Part shown: positions 57,633 through 64,000 of the stretch, piece after piece
How positions within the stretch are numbered: position 1 is the first letter of the stretch
Layout: every line of letters begins with the position of its first letter
Assembly: GCF_022288725.1 (NCBI RefSeq)
Contig: NZ_JAKNTA010000010.1
Location: 290,187-354,186, forward strand
Reading direction: 5' to 3'
Length of the DNA: 64,000 nucleotides
Source: Kitasatospora sp. A2-31
Lineage (GTDB): Bacteria > Actinomycetota > Actinomycetes > Streptomycetales > Streptomycetaceae
Program-made: the position numbers and the translations under genes
Notes under the pieces: generated by a model
Databases searched by the model: none
Told to the model about the DNA's origin: nothing
Seen by the model: only the letters and a program-made list of their open reading frames with translations

Positions 57633-58757
57633 ATGGCTCTCAGCAGGACGATCCGGCGCACGGTTGCCGCGGCTGCGGCCGCATCCGCGCTGGTGGTGGG
57701 GACGGCGCTACCGGCGGCGGCCGGCGGCACCGGGCACGGCGCGACGAGGACGGCGATGGGGGCGGCGCTCCGGGCCGAGGACCTGCCCGGTGTGATCGCC
57801 ACGGCCCATACGGGGCACGGGACTTGGTCCGCAGCCGCCGGTGTGGCCGACACCTCGACGGCGCAGCCGCGCTCGCCGAGGGAGCGGTACCGGATCGGGA
57901 GCGTGACGAAGACCTTCGTCGCCACCGTGCTGCTCCAGCTCCAGGCCGAACGGCGGATCGACCTCGACGACACCGTGGAGAAGTGGCTGCCGGGCGTCGT
58001 CGGCGGCAACGGGAACGACGGGTCGAAGATCACCGTCCGGCAGCTGCTCGCCCACACCAGCGGCCTGTTCAGCTACGACGAGGACCCGGGGCTGGCCGAG
58101 CTGCTGTTCACCCCGGCCTTCCTCGCCCACCGCTACGACACCTACCGTCCGGAGGAGTTGGTGCGGATCGCGATGTCGCACCCGCCGCAGTTCCCCCCGG
58201 GGGCGCAGCGCCAGTACTCCAACACCAACTTCGTCCTGGCCGGGATGCTCATCACCCGGGTGACCGGGCACCCCTACGGCGAGGAGATCGAACGGAGGAT
58301 CATCCGGCCGCTCGGCCTCTCCGCCACCAGCCTGCCCGGCACCGCCGCCGGCCTGCCCCGACCGCACGCCCGCGGCTATTCCACGCTCGCCGGCGGCACC
58401 ACCCCGCCGGTGGACACCACCGAACTGAACCCCTCCTGGGGCGGCGCGGCCGGGGAGATCATCTCCACCGGCGACGACCTCACCCGCTTCCTCTCCGCGC
58501 TGATGCGTGGACGACTCCTCCCGAAGGCCGCCCTGGACGAGATGCTCGGCGGCGGCGCCGACGCCAAGCGCGGGCTGGGCATCGGCGGCGCGACGCTCTC
58601 CTGCGGCGTCACCGTCTGGGGCCACGAGGGCGGCATCCACGGCTCCTCCACCCTCGCCCTGACCACCCGGGACGGCGGCCACGCGGTGGCGTTCAACGTC
58701 AATGCCGACTGGTTCACCGGCGAGCTCGGACTCGCCGAGGCCGAGTTCTGCGGCTGA
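57633..58757 (+). CDS. Secreted serine hydrolase, class C beta-lactamase / DD-peptidase family
   Basis: 374 residues, ATG 57633 with CAGGAG upstream. The signal peptide (RTIRRTVAAAAAASALVVGTALPAAAGG) is clear. The penicillin-recognising fold is shown by SVTK with Ser nucleophile (IGSVTKTFVATVLLQL, about residue 89), YSN (QRQYSNTNFVLAGMLI) and HEGGIHG in place of K-T-G. Such secreted enzymes resemble Streptomyces R61 DD-carboxypeptidase or D-amino-acid esterases. A HxG third motif is usual in R61. It is divergent from the M4 protease and likely shares its operator. Confidence 0.92.
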   Translation: MALSRTIRRTVAAAAAASALVVGTALPAAAGGTGHGATRTAMGAALRAEDLPGVIATAHTGHGTWSAAAGVADTSTAQPRSPRERYRIGSVTKTFVATVLLQLQAERRIDLDDTVEKWLPGVVGGNGNDGSKITVRQLLAHTSGLFSYDEDPGLAELLFTPAFLAHRYDTYRPEELVRIAMSHPPQFPPGAQRQYSNTNFVLAGMLITRVTGHPYGEEIERRIIRPLGLSATSLPGTAAGLPRPHARGYSTLAGGTTPPVDTTELNPSWGGAAGEIISTGDDLTRFLSALMRGRLLPKAALDEMLGGGADAKRGLGIGGATLSCGVTVWGHEGGIHGSSTLALTTRDGGHAVAFNVNADWFTGELGLAEAEFCG

Positions 58758-58772
58758 CCGGATGACGAAAGA

Positions 58773-58810
58773 GGCGGCCCGGCCGAGCACCGCTCCCCCG
58801 CCGGGCCGCC
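58773..58810 (+). terminator. 11-bp-stem terminator
   Basis: GGCGGCCCGGC (58773-58783) with GCCGGGCCGCC (58800-58810) around 16 bases, just after the serine hydrolase stop. Confidence 0.7.
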
Positions 58811-58989
58811 ATCGGCTCCGGCCCGGCCGGGCCAGGCCACCCCCGGCTTATCCTTCAAGAAATCAACACAATCAGGCTTAAGGGCCACTTACGGTTTCAG
58901 ACATTGACGTGTCCGGGCCCGGGCGGGAGGGTGACGGCTGGGCGGTGCAGTCCGCGCCGCCAACCCAACCCCACACCCCCGGAGCCCTC

Positions 58990-60648
58990 GTGATCACTCG
59001 TCGGACCATGCTCGGCGCCTCCGTCGCGGCCCTGACCGCGCCCACACTCTTCGCCCTCTCGCAGACCGCGGACGGCAGTACCACGCCGCAAAGGCTCGAC
59101 GTCGACCTGGCCAACACCGTGTCGTCCCAGCCGGTTTACGCCTACGTCCTGGGCCTCGACCCGGCACAGGGCAACAGTTGGGCCTTCCTTCGCTCCGACG
59201 GCAGCACGCTCTACCACCCGCCCTCCCCCGCCTCGCCGGGTGCGCCGCTCGGTGCGGACTGCGCCATCGCGCTCGGCACTGCCGGCGGTGCCCCGCGGCG
59301 GATCCACCTGCCGTACCTCTCCAGCGGGCGGATCTACTTCTCCGTCGGCCGCGAGCTGGTCTTCCGGATCAACCCGGGCCCGGGCATCGCGCTGCCCTCG
59401 GTGAGCAACCCGAGCGACCCCAACATCGGTACGTCCTACGGATTCTGCGAATTCACCTACGGGCCGGACCAGTTGTACGCCAACATCAGCTACGTCGACT
59501 TCGCCGCCGTCCCGATCGCGTTCGACCTGACCACCGGCGACGGGCGGCAGAGCGTCAGCGGCCTGCCCGCCGGCGGCCTGGAGTCCGCCGCGAACGCACT
59601 GCGTACGCAGGCCACCGTCGACGGCGGCGACTGGGCCCGGCTGATCGTCCCGGACTCCGCCGGCCGGACGCTGCGCATCCTCAGCCCCAACACGGCGATC
59701 AGCGCCAATCCCTCGCTGTTCAACGGCTATCTGGACAGCTACCTCACCGCCGTGTGGCAGAAGTACCGCAACACCGACCTGGTGATCGACACCCAGGCGG
59801 GCTGGGGAACCGTCACCGGCCGGGTCGGCAACGGCGTGCTGACCTTCCCCGGCGTCGGCGGCTTCGCCCAGCCCTCCACCGCCGCCGTCTTCAACTGCAG
59901 CTCGGCGCCGTTCACCACCGGGAACGACCTGATGGGCAACCTGAGCGCGCGGCTCGCCGCCGCCCTCAACCGCACCACCCTGCTGGACAATCCGCACCAG
60001 CCGAACGGCGAGAACCCGGCCGCCTTCTACACCGCAGCACGCACCAACCACTACGCCCGCATCCTGCACGCGGCCAACCCCGACCACCTCGGCTACGCGT
60101 TCCCCTACGACGACGTCCACCCGGCCGGCGTGGACTTCGAGGGCAGGGTGCAGTCGGCAAGCCCGCGCCTGTTCTCCGTCACCGTCGGCGGCGGCCACGG
60201 CCCGGCCGACCCCACGCCCTCGCCACAACCCGGGGGCGGGACCAGCGCGTTCGGCACCATCCAGGCCGAGTCCTACAGCTCACAGTCGGGCACCGCGGTG
60301 GAGAACTGCGGCGACACCGGCGGCGGCCGGGACGTCGGCTGGATCTCGAACGGCGACTGGCTCGGCTACGCCGGCGTGGACTTCGGCAGTTCCGGCGCGA
60401 CGCGGCTCCAGGCCCGGGTGGCCTCCGGCGCCGCGCCCGGGGTCAGCGGGCTGGTCCAGGTGCGGCTGGACAGCCCAACCGCCGCACCGGTCGGCAGCTT
60501 CGCCGTCGCCAACACCGGCGGCTGGCAGAGCTGGCGGACGGTGCCCACCGACATCGCCCGGACCACCGGAAAGCACACCGTGTACCTCACCTTCGCCAGC
60601 GGGCAGAGCGCCGACTTCGTCAACCTCAACTGGTTCACGTTCGGATAG
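58990..60648 (+). CDS. GH64 beta-1,3-glucanase with CBM6
   Basis: 552 residues from GTG 58990 (GGAG five bases upstream). A Tat-like signal peptide, TRRTMLGASVAALTAPTLFAL, has the twin Arg. The catalytic domain (about 35-400) is GH64: VYAYVLGLDPAQG, RIYFSVGRELVFRINPGPGIALPSVSNPSDPN, GFCEFTYGPDQLYANISYVDF with the catalytic acidic residues, and NHYARILHAANPDHLGYAFPYDDVHPAG. GH64 enzymes release laminaripentaose from beta-1,3-glucan. A PTPSPQPGGG linker leads to CBM6 (about 420-552; IQAESYSSQSGTAVENC, GDWLGYAGVDFG, HTVYLTFASGQSADFVNLNWFTFG). Export of a folded enzyme to attack fungal walls or callose is likely. Confidence 0.93.
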   Translation: MITRRTMLGASVAALTAPTLFALSQTADGSTTPQRLDVDLANTVSSQPVYAYVLGLDPAQGNSWAFLRSDGSTLYHPPSPASPGAPLGADCAIALGTAGGAPRRIHLPYLSSGRIYFSVGRELVFRINPGPGIALPSVSNPSDPNIGTSYGFCEFTYGPDQLYANISYVDFAAVPIAFDLTTGDGRQSVSGLPAGGLESAANALRTQATVDGGDWARLIVPDSAGRTLRILSPNTAISANPSLFNGYLDSYLTAVWQKYRNTDLVIDTQAGWGTVTGRVGNGVLTFPGVGGFAQPSTAAVFNCSSAPFTTGNDLMGNLSARLAAALNRTTLLDNPHQPNGENPAAFYTAARTNHYARILHAANPDHLGYAFPYDDVHPAGVDFEGRVQSASPRLFSVTVGGGHGPADPTPSPQPGGGTSAFGTIQAESYSSQSGTAVENCGDTGGGRDVGWISNGDWLGYAGVDFGSSGATRLQARVASGAAPGVSGLVQVRLDSPTAAPVGSFAVANTGGWQSWRTVPTDIARTTGKHTVYLTFASGQSADFVNLNWFTFG

Positions 60649-60810
60649 GGCGTTCTCCCCGCGGACTTCGGGACGCCGGCGTCCGGGGGCGCTGGTGCCC
60701 CTGGAGCAACTCTGACACCATCTCAGCGAGGTGAAGGGACAGTGTGCCAACTGTTCACCTCGGCCACACCGACGTGGCTGCAGAAGTGTCCAAGAGATTT
60801 GAGGCCCGCT

Positions 60811-61527
60811 TTGAAGACCGTACGGAACCGCATACCTCACCTGGTGACGGTCGTGCTCATGCTCCTGGGCATGATGACCGCCGCCGCGCAAGCACAGGCG
60901 GCCCCGCAGCGACTCACCGGTAGCGCGACCGTGTGCTCCAACTCTCCCATCCCCGCGGGGTGGGTCATCACAAGTTCGTACAGCAGCAGCGGCTGTCCCG
61001 GCACCGGCGTCGCCTACACGATCGCCGATGTGGCCAACCAGACGTACGCCACGGTCTGCTCGATGTCCCCCATCCCCGCGGGGTGGGTCGTCACCAGCTC
61101 GTACAGCAGCGCAGGCTGCGCCGGCACCGGCGTCGCCTACACCATCGCCAACACCGCCAACCAGACCCGCGCCACCGTCTGCTCGATGTCCCCCATCCCC
61201 GCAGGGTGGGTCGTCACCAGCTCGTACAGCAGCGCAGGCTGCGCCGGCACCGGCGTCGCCTACACCATCGCCAACACCGCCAACCAGACCTACGCCACCG
61301 TCTGCTCGATGTCCCCCATCCCCGCAGGGTGGGTCGTCACCAGCTCGTACAGCAGCGCAGGCTGCGCCGGCACCGGCGTCGCCTACACGATCGCCAAGCT
61401 CACCACCCAGACCTACGCCACCGTCTGCTCCTTCTCCCCCATCCCCGCAGGATGGGTCGTCACCGGCTCGCAGAGCACCAGCAGCTGCGCCGGCAGCGGC
61501 GTGGCGTACAACATCCGGAAGGCCTGA
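60811..61527 (+). CDS. Secreted protein of five 41-residue tandem repeats
   Basis: 238 residues from TTG 60811 (GAGG six bases upstream); a GTG at 60742 would add 23 residues, but its ribosome site is only two bases away. Signal peptide VRNRIPHLVTVVLMLLGMMTAAAQAQAAP. The mature protein is five repeats with consensus ATVCSMSPIPAGWVVTSSYSSAGCAGTGVAYTIANTANQTY in parts; each has two cysteines, a Pro-Ile-Pro-Ala-Gly-Trp core and a Tyr-Thr-Ile strand, fitting small disulfide-stapled beta modules. Units 2-4 are nearly identical; the last is truncated and diverged (SFSPIPAGWVVTGSQSTSS). Unknown function, perhaps a structural or binding surface protein. Ends in a strong terminator. Confidence 0.82.
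   Translation: MKTVRNRIPHLVTVVLMLLGMMTAAAQAQAAPQRLTGSATVCSNSPIPAGWVITSSYSSSGCPGTGVAYTIADVANQTYATVCSMSPIPAGWVVTSSYSSAGCAGTGVAYTIANTANQTRATVCSMSPIPAGWVVTSSYSSAGCAGTGVAYTIANTANQTYATVCSMSPIPAGWVVTSSYSSAGCAGTGVAYTIAKLTTQTYATVCSFSPIPAGWVVTGSQSTSSCAGSGVAYNIRKA
60925..61524 (+). repeat. Five 123-bp tandem repeats
   Basis: Units at 60925-61047, 61048-61170, 61171-61293, 61294-61416 and 61417-61524 (partial). Units 2-4 differ from each other by only a few bases, including synonymous sites, a sign of recent duplication or gene conversion. Confidence 0.9.
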
Positions 61528-61572
61528 CCACCAGGCTCAGCCCAGGGCAGCGACCAGTAGGTCACCGGAGAT

Positions 61573-61603
61573 CGGCCGCCCTCGTGGTTCACGAGGGCGG
61601 CCG
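61573..61603 (+). terminator. Strong rho-independent-like terminator
   Basis: CGGCCGCCCTCGTG (61573-61586) pairs with CACGAGGGCGGCCG (61590-61603) without mismatch, three-base loop, followed by TTT. It stands between the convergent repeat-protein and DUF397 genes. Confidence 0.88.
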
Positions 61604-61644
61604 TTTGCCGTACCTGCCGACGGAGACCGGCACGGCCCGGAGTG

Positions 61645-61851
61645 TCAGTCGGTGCCGAACTCTCCCGTCCGGACACCGGCGATGAACGAGTGCCAGGCAT
61701 CGGCCGGGAAGACGAGAGCGGGTCCCTCGGGGTCCTTGGAGTCACGGACGGGGACGACGCCGGGAAGGCTCGCGGAGATTTCGACGCACTGGCCGCCGTT
61801 GTCGGAGTACGAGGACTTGACCCAGGACGCACCGGACAGGTCGGGGTTCAT
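61645..61851 (-). CDS. DUF397 small protein
   Basis: 68 residues, ATG 61851, overlapping the stop of the XRE gene by ATGA. The family pattern is complete: WVKSSYSDNGGQCVEIS, VPVRDSKDPEGPALVFPADAWHSFIAGVRTGEF. DUF397 proteins pair with XRE-DUF5753 regulators in streptomycetes (WhiJ-type systems), where the small protein acts as a partner or antagonist controlling development. The linkage here is exactly that arrangement. Confidence 0.95.
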   Translation of the reverse strand: MNPDLSGASWVKSSYSDNGGQCVEISASLPGVVPVRDSKDPEGPALVFPADAWHSFIAGVRTGEFGTD

Positions 61852-62678
61852 GGGGCTAGCTCCTTCCGAGCCTTGTGGATCAGTGCCAGGGATGCCGCTT
61901 TGGGCAGGGCTTCCACCACCAGCTGATCGTACTCCCTCTCCCATGCCGTGATCGTTTCTCGCTTCCGCTCCAGATGGCCGCGAGCGTGTGACTCGGCATA
62001 GCCGACGACCGAGCCGTCCGGGAGGTCGAGCAAGGTGACCGGCATCTTGAAGGGCAGGTGCTCGCCCAGGTGGAAGGGCGCCACCTGGACGGTGATGTTC
62101 GGCCTCGCCGCGAGCTCCGCGATGTGGTCGAGCTGCCGAAGCATGACGGCCTTTCCGCCGACCGTCCTGACCAGGCAGCTCTCGTCGAGCACCACGTGGA
62201 TCAGCGGCGGCTTCGTCCGCTCCAGGAGACGCTGACGGGCGGCCAGGAAGTCGACCCGCTGCTCCGCCGCCGACTGGGTGATCGCTCCACGTTGGACGGC
62301 CGCGTAGGCCAGCGCCTCGGCGTACTCGCGCACCTGGAAGAGGCCCGTGACGATCGTCAGGGCGAGTTCCCGCAGCCGACGGCACCGGGCCTCGGCCTCG
62401 GCGAACTCGGGGAATCCCTCCAGCAGACTCGCTTTGGCGTGCCGGCGCCAGAGTTCGTAGAACGTCCCACCCGTCTCGAACACCTCGTCGGCTTTAACAG
62501 CGAAGTTCTTTGTTGGAGCACGCTTCGCTCGTTCGACGTACGACACCAACGTGTTGGAGTACCCCATCCGCTTCGACAGCCCGACCTGGGACCAGCCCCG
62601 CGCCCGCCGCGACCTGTGGAGTTCCTGCCCGAATCGGATCGCCGGCGAGGAGATGACATCAACTGTCGTCTGTCCCAT
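61848..62678 (-). CDS. XRE-type HTH regulator with DUF5753 domain (WhiJ-like)
   Basis: 276 residues, ATG 62678. HTH about residues 14-70: IRFGQELHRSRRARGWSQVGLSKRMGYSNTLVSYVERAKRAPTKNFAVKADEVFETGGTFYELW. The DUF5753 part follows: FPEFAEAEARCRRLRELALTIVTGLFQVREYAEALAYA, LLERTKPPLIHVVLDESCLVRTVGG, RPNITVQVAPFHLGEHLPF and WEREYDQLVVEALPKAASLALIHK. Streptomycetes have dozens of such XRE/DUF397 pairs; they influence development and antibiotic timing. It is divergent from a small hypothetical gene, and coupled to DUF397 by ATGA overlap. Confidence 0.93.
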   Translation of the reverse strand: MGQTTVDVISSPAIRFGQELHRSRRARGWSQVGLSKRMGYSNTLVSYVERAKRAPTKNFAVKADEVFETGGTFYELWRRHAKASLLEGFPEFAEAEARCRRLRELALTIVTGLFQVREYAEALAYAAVQRGAITQSAAEQRVDFLAARQRLLERTKPPLIHVVLDESCLVRTVGGKAVMLRQLDHIAELAARPNITVQVAPFHLGEHLPFKMPVTLLDLPDGSVVGYAESHARGHLERKRETITAWEREYDQLVVEALPKAASLALIHKARKELAP

Positions 62679-62805
62679 AAGAACTGAGGACCTTTCACAT
62701 GACCAACTGGTCAACGGTGGAACCCTGGCCATCGTACGTCCCACCGGGCCACCATGGCTACACCCGGTGAGAGATCCGGGACTCACAGCGACCATGGGAG
62801 ACAAC

Positions 62806-63063
62806 ATGCCCAGCTGCCCCCGTATGCCCGCGGACGCACCGAAGGTGGGTGAGGTCGTCCGGGACCTCGCGCACCGGAACGCCACGGGCGCCCCCACCGA
62901 GGGCGTCTACATGGACACCCTCAACGGGTTGGCCTACCTCCGGCCCGAGCCCGGCGGTTGCGAGTGGACCACCGGCCCGGAGTACGTCCAGCGGCTCGAA
63001 CGCCCCCCCTACCTGGTCGTCCAGCACCCCAGCCGGCCACGCGCGAACGACACGGTGGCGTGA
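62806..63063 (+). CDS. Small protein divergent from the XRE/DUF397 pair
   Basis: 85 residues; ATG 62806 has GGGAG five bases upstream (an ATG four codons earlier is less good). Sequence features: AGEVVRDLAHRNATGAPTEGVYMDTL-like (here VGEVVRDLAHRNATGAPTEG, YMDTLNGLAYLRPEPGG), then YVQRLERPPYLVVQHPS. No signal peptide or membrane segment. Small genes of this length and pattern often face XRE-DUF5753 regulators in streptomycetes, so it likely belongs to the module. Function unknown. Confidence 0.75.
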   Translation: MPSCPRMPADAPKVGEVVRDLAHRNATGAPTEGVYMDTLNGLAYLRPEPGGCEWTTGPEYVQRLERPPYLVVQHPSRPRANDTVA

Positions 63064-63198
63064 GAGTCATCGCCGGCCTGGCGGCCTGCTACGGCCGCCA
63101 CCAGGCCGCCACCCGCCGGGCGTGACGGCGCCGGAAGACGGACGGCGGCCGCCCCGCGCCTCGAAGGCGCGGGAGCGACCGCCGGGTGGCGCACTACC

Positions 63199-64000
63199 TC
63201 AGAACTGCTCCACCCAGTACGGCGCGACGGTCATCCATCCGTTGCCGGTGGCGCCGTTGAGGCGGCCGGAGCTGGTCCGGGCCAGGGTGTACCAGGACTC
63301 CACGTAGTCCGGGTCGTCGGTCCACCAGGAGCTCGGCAGGGCGGCGAGCACCGCGTTGACCAGCGGGATGTACGCGCCCTGGTCGGCGATGGTGAGCAGC
63401 ACCGCGGCCACGGCCTGGGCGAGGGCCAGGTAGTTGGTGTCGCCGTCGTCCTCCATCAGGACCACGTCGGCCAGGTTGTACTTGTAGTTCGACCAGTTCA
63501 CCAGGATCTGGTTCGGGTTGTACACGGTACCGTCGTAGCGCAGGTAGGGCATGGCGACCGAGTCGACCCGGACCTTGCCGTCCTGCCCGAAGCCCGTGAC
63601 CAGGCTGAACATCTCGGCCGCGCCCTTGAACCACGGCTCCTGGTCGTCGGAGACCTCGATGCTGTCGATCTTGGTGGCCCACCAGCCGCCGGCGGCCTGC
63701 GCGCCGGCGAGGCCGCGCGCGGTGAACTCCCTGCGCAGCACGTCGACACCGGCCGCCATCGCCTTCGACGCGTCGATGTCGACGAGGTAGACCGGCCGGT
63801 CGGGGACCGCGGTGGCGTCGAGGGTGTGGACGCTGCCGTCGGTGTCGTAGGCGCGGACGGTGCGTGCGTGGTCGTCGGCCACGGCGGTGGCCACCAGCGG
63901 CGTGGCACCGGCGTCGAGGGCCGCCCGCATCGACGCGTCGGCCAGCTGGACGCGCAGCAGCGGGCCGAGGCCGGCGTCGAGGCCCTTGGCCCCGGCGATC
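63199..64000 (-). CDS. DUF3103-like protein, C-terminal part (start outside window)
   Basis: The frame is open from 63999 down to TGA 63199-63201 (267 visible codons); its start lies beyond the window. The sequence has YVDIDxSKAMAAGVDVLRREF-like and KIDSIEVSDDQEPWFKGAAEMF, DSVAMPYLRYDGTVYNPNQILVNWSNYKYNLADVVLMEDDGDTNYLALAQAVAAVLLTIADQG, closing WWTDDPDYVESWYTL. This matches streptomycete proteins annotated as DUF3103, usually secreted, of unknown function. Acidic patches (DDQE, EDDGD) may bind calcium. The family name is from memory of the pattern and should be held loosely. Confidence 0.75.
   Translation of the reverse strand, partial: IAGAKGLDAGLGPLLRVQLADASMRAALDAGATPLVATAVADDHARTVRAYDTDGSVHTLDATAVPDRPVYLVDIDASKAMAAGVDVLRREFTARGLAGAQAAGGWWATKIDSIEVSDDQEPWFKGAAEMFSLVTGFGQDGKVRVDSVAMPYLRYDGTVYNPNQILVNWSNYKYNLADVVLMEDDGDTNYLALAQAVAAVLLTIADQGAYIPLVNAVLAALPSSWWTDDPDYVESWYTLARTSSGRLNGATGNGWMTVAPYWVEQF

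Noticed and set aside
1..64000. tRNA, rRNA, transposase, integrase or CRISPR array
   Set aside because: Looked for and not seen; no cloverleaf-like segments with CCA-type ends, no IS termini or recombinase motifs. tRNAscan-SE and IS searches could confirm.

Overview
The window is about 72% GC or more, with G/C-rich third codon positions throughout, short intergenic gaps, GTG and TTG starts and many secreted proteins with Ser/Thr/Pro tails. A chaplin, an EshA-type family 2B encapsulin, a DUF397/XRE-DUF5753 pair, a LAxTG (class E sortase) surface protein and other families seen mainly in streptomycetes place it in Streptomycetaceae (Streptomyces, Kitasatospora or a close relative). It looks like ordinary chromosome: I see no transposase, integrase, phage gene, CRISPR array, rRNA or tRNA.

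Layout. 1-6 kb: the end of a lipoprotein-like gene, a secreted PQQ-type beta-propeller, then a compact pyrroloquinoline quinone operon pqqA-pqqC-pqqDE (fusion)-pqqB with overlapping genes; pqqB appears to start at CTG. 6-13 kb: secreted lytic transglycosylase, DUF5954 protein, TerD protein, methyltransferase, YidD-like insertion factor, DUF4239 membrane protein. 12.7-17 kb: Pro-rich secreted protein, encapsulin shell gene eshA with no recognisable cargo gene beside it, membrane protein. 17-25 kb: DUF1963 protein, small exported protein, MocR regulator, chaplin, universal stress protein, Rpf-like transglycosylase, a DUF4386 membrane protein divergent from a TetR regulator with twin operators, VOC and CBS proteins. 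25-32 kb: AraC regulator with VOC and YjbR proteins, a polymerase-ligase LigD, and a tight four-gene minus-strand cluster (HAD-like pseudoenzyme, DUF3040, PRC-barrel, DJ-1/PfpI). 32-39 kb: GNAT, a frameshifted aac(2')-like pseudogene, geranylgeranyl-reductase-type flavoprotein, amino-acid-type ABC binding lipoprotein, LAxTG protein, Ca2+/H+ antiporter.

39-48 kb: an FHA protein followed by one polypeptide joining a Ser/Thr kinase to an extracellular lytic-transglycosylase-like domain; a secreted small protein; polysaccharide deacetylase plus CelD-type GNAT; a DauR/YheO-type PAS regulator and aminotransferase pair behind two tandem palindromes. 47-64 kb: secreted YVTN propeller, FAD monooxygenase, CGNR regulator divergent from two MFS transporters, M4 metalloprotease with propeller tail, serine hydrolase, GH64 beta-1,3-glucanase with CBM6, a secreted protein built of 41-residue repeats, a DUF397/XRE/small-protein module, and the start-truncated end of a DUF3103-like secreted protein.

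Themes: PQQ cofactor production; cell envelope construction and remodelling (transglycosylases, Rpf, chaplin, deacetylase, sortase substrate, kinase-SLT); secreted degradative enzymes; and many regulator/target pairs whose operators can be read directly as inverted repeats. The parts most worth following up are the unusual pqq operon, the orphan encapsulin with an altered cyclic-nucleotide pocket, the FHA/kinase-SLT pair, and the HAD-pseudoenzyme cluster. Functions are inferred from sequence patterns recognised by eye; no database search was run.
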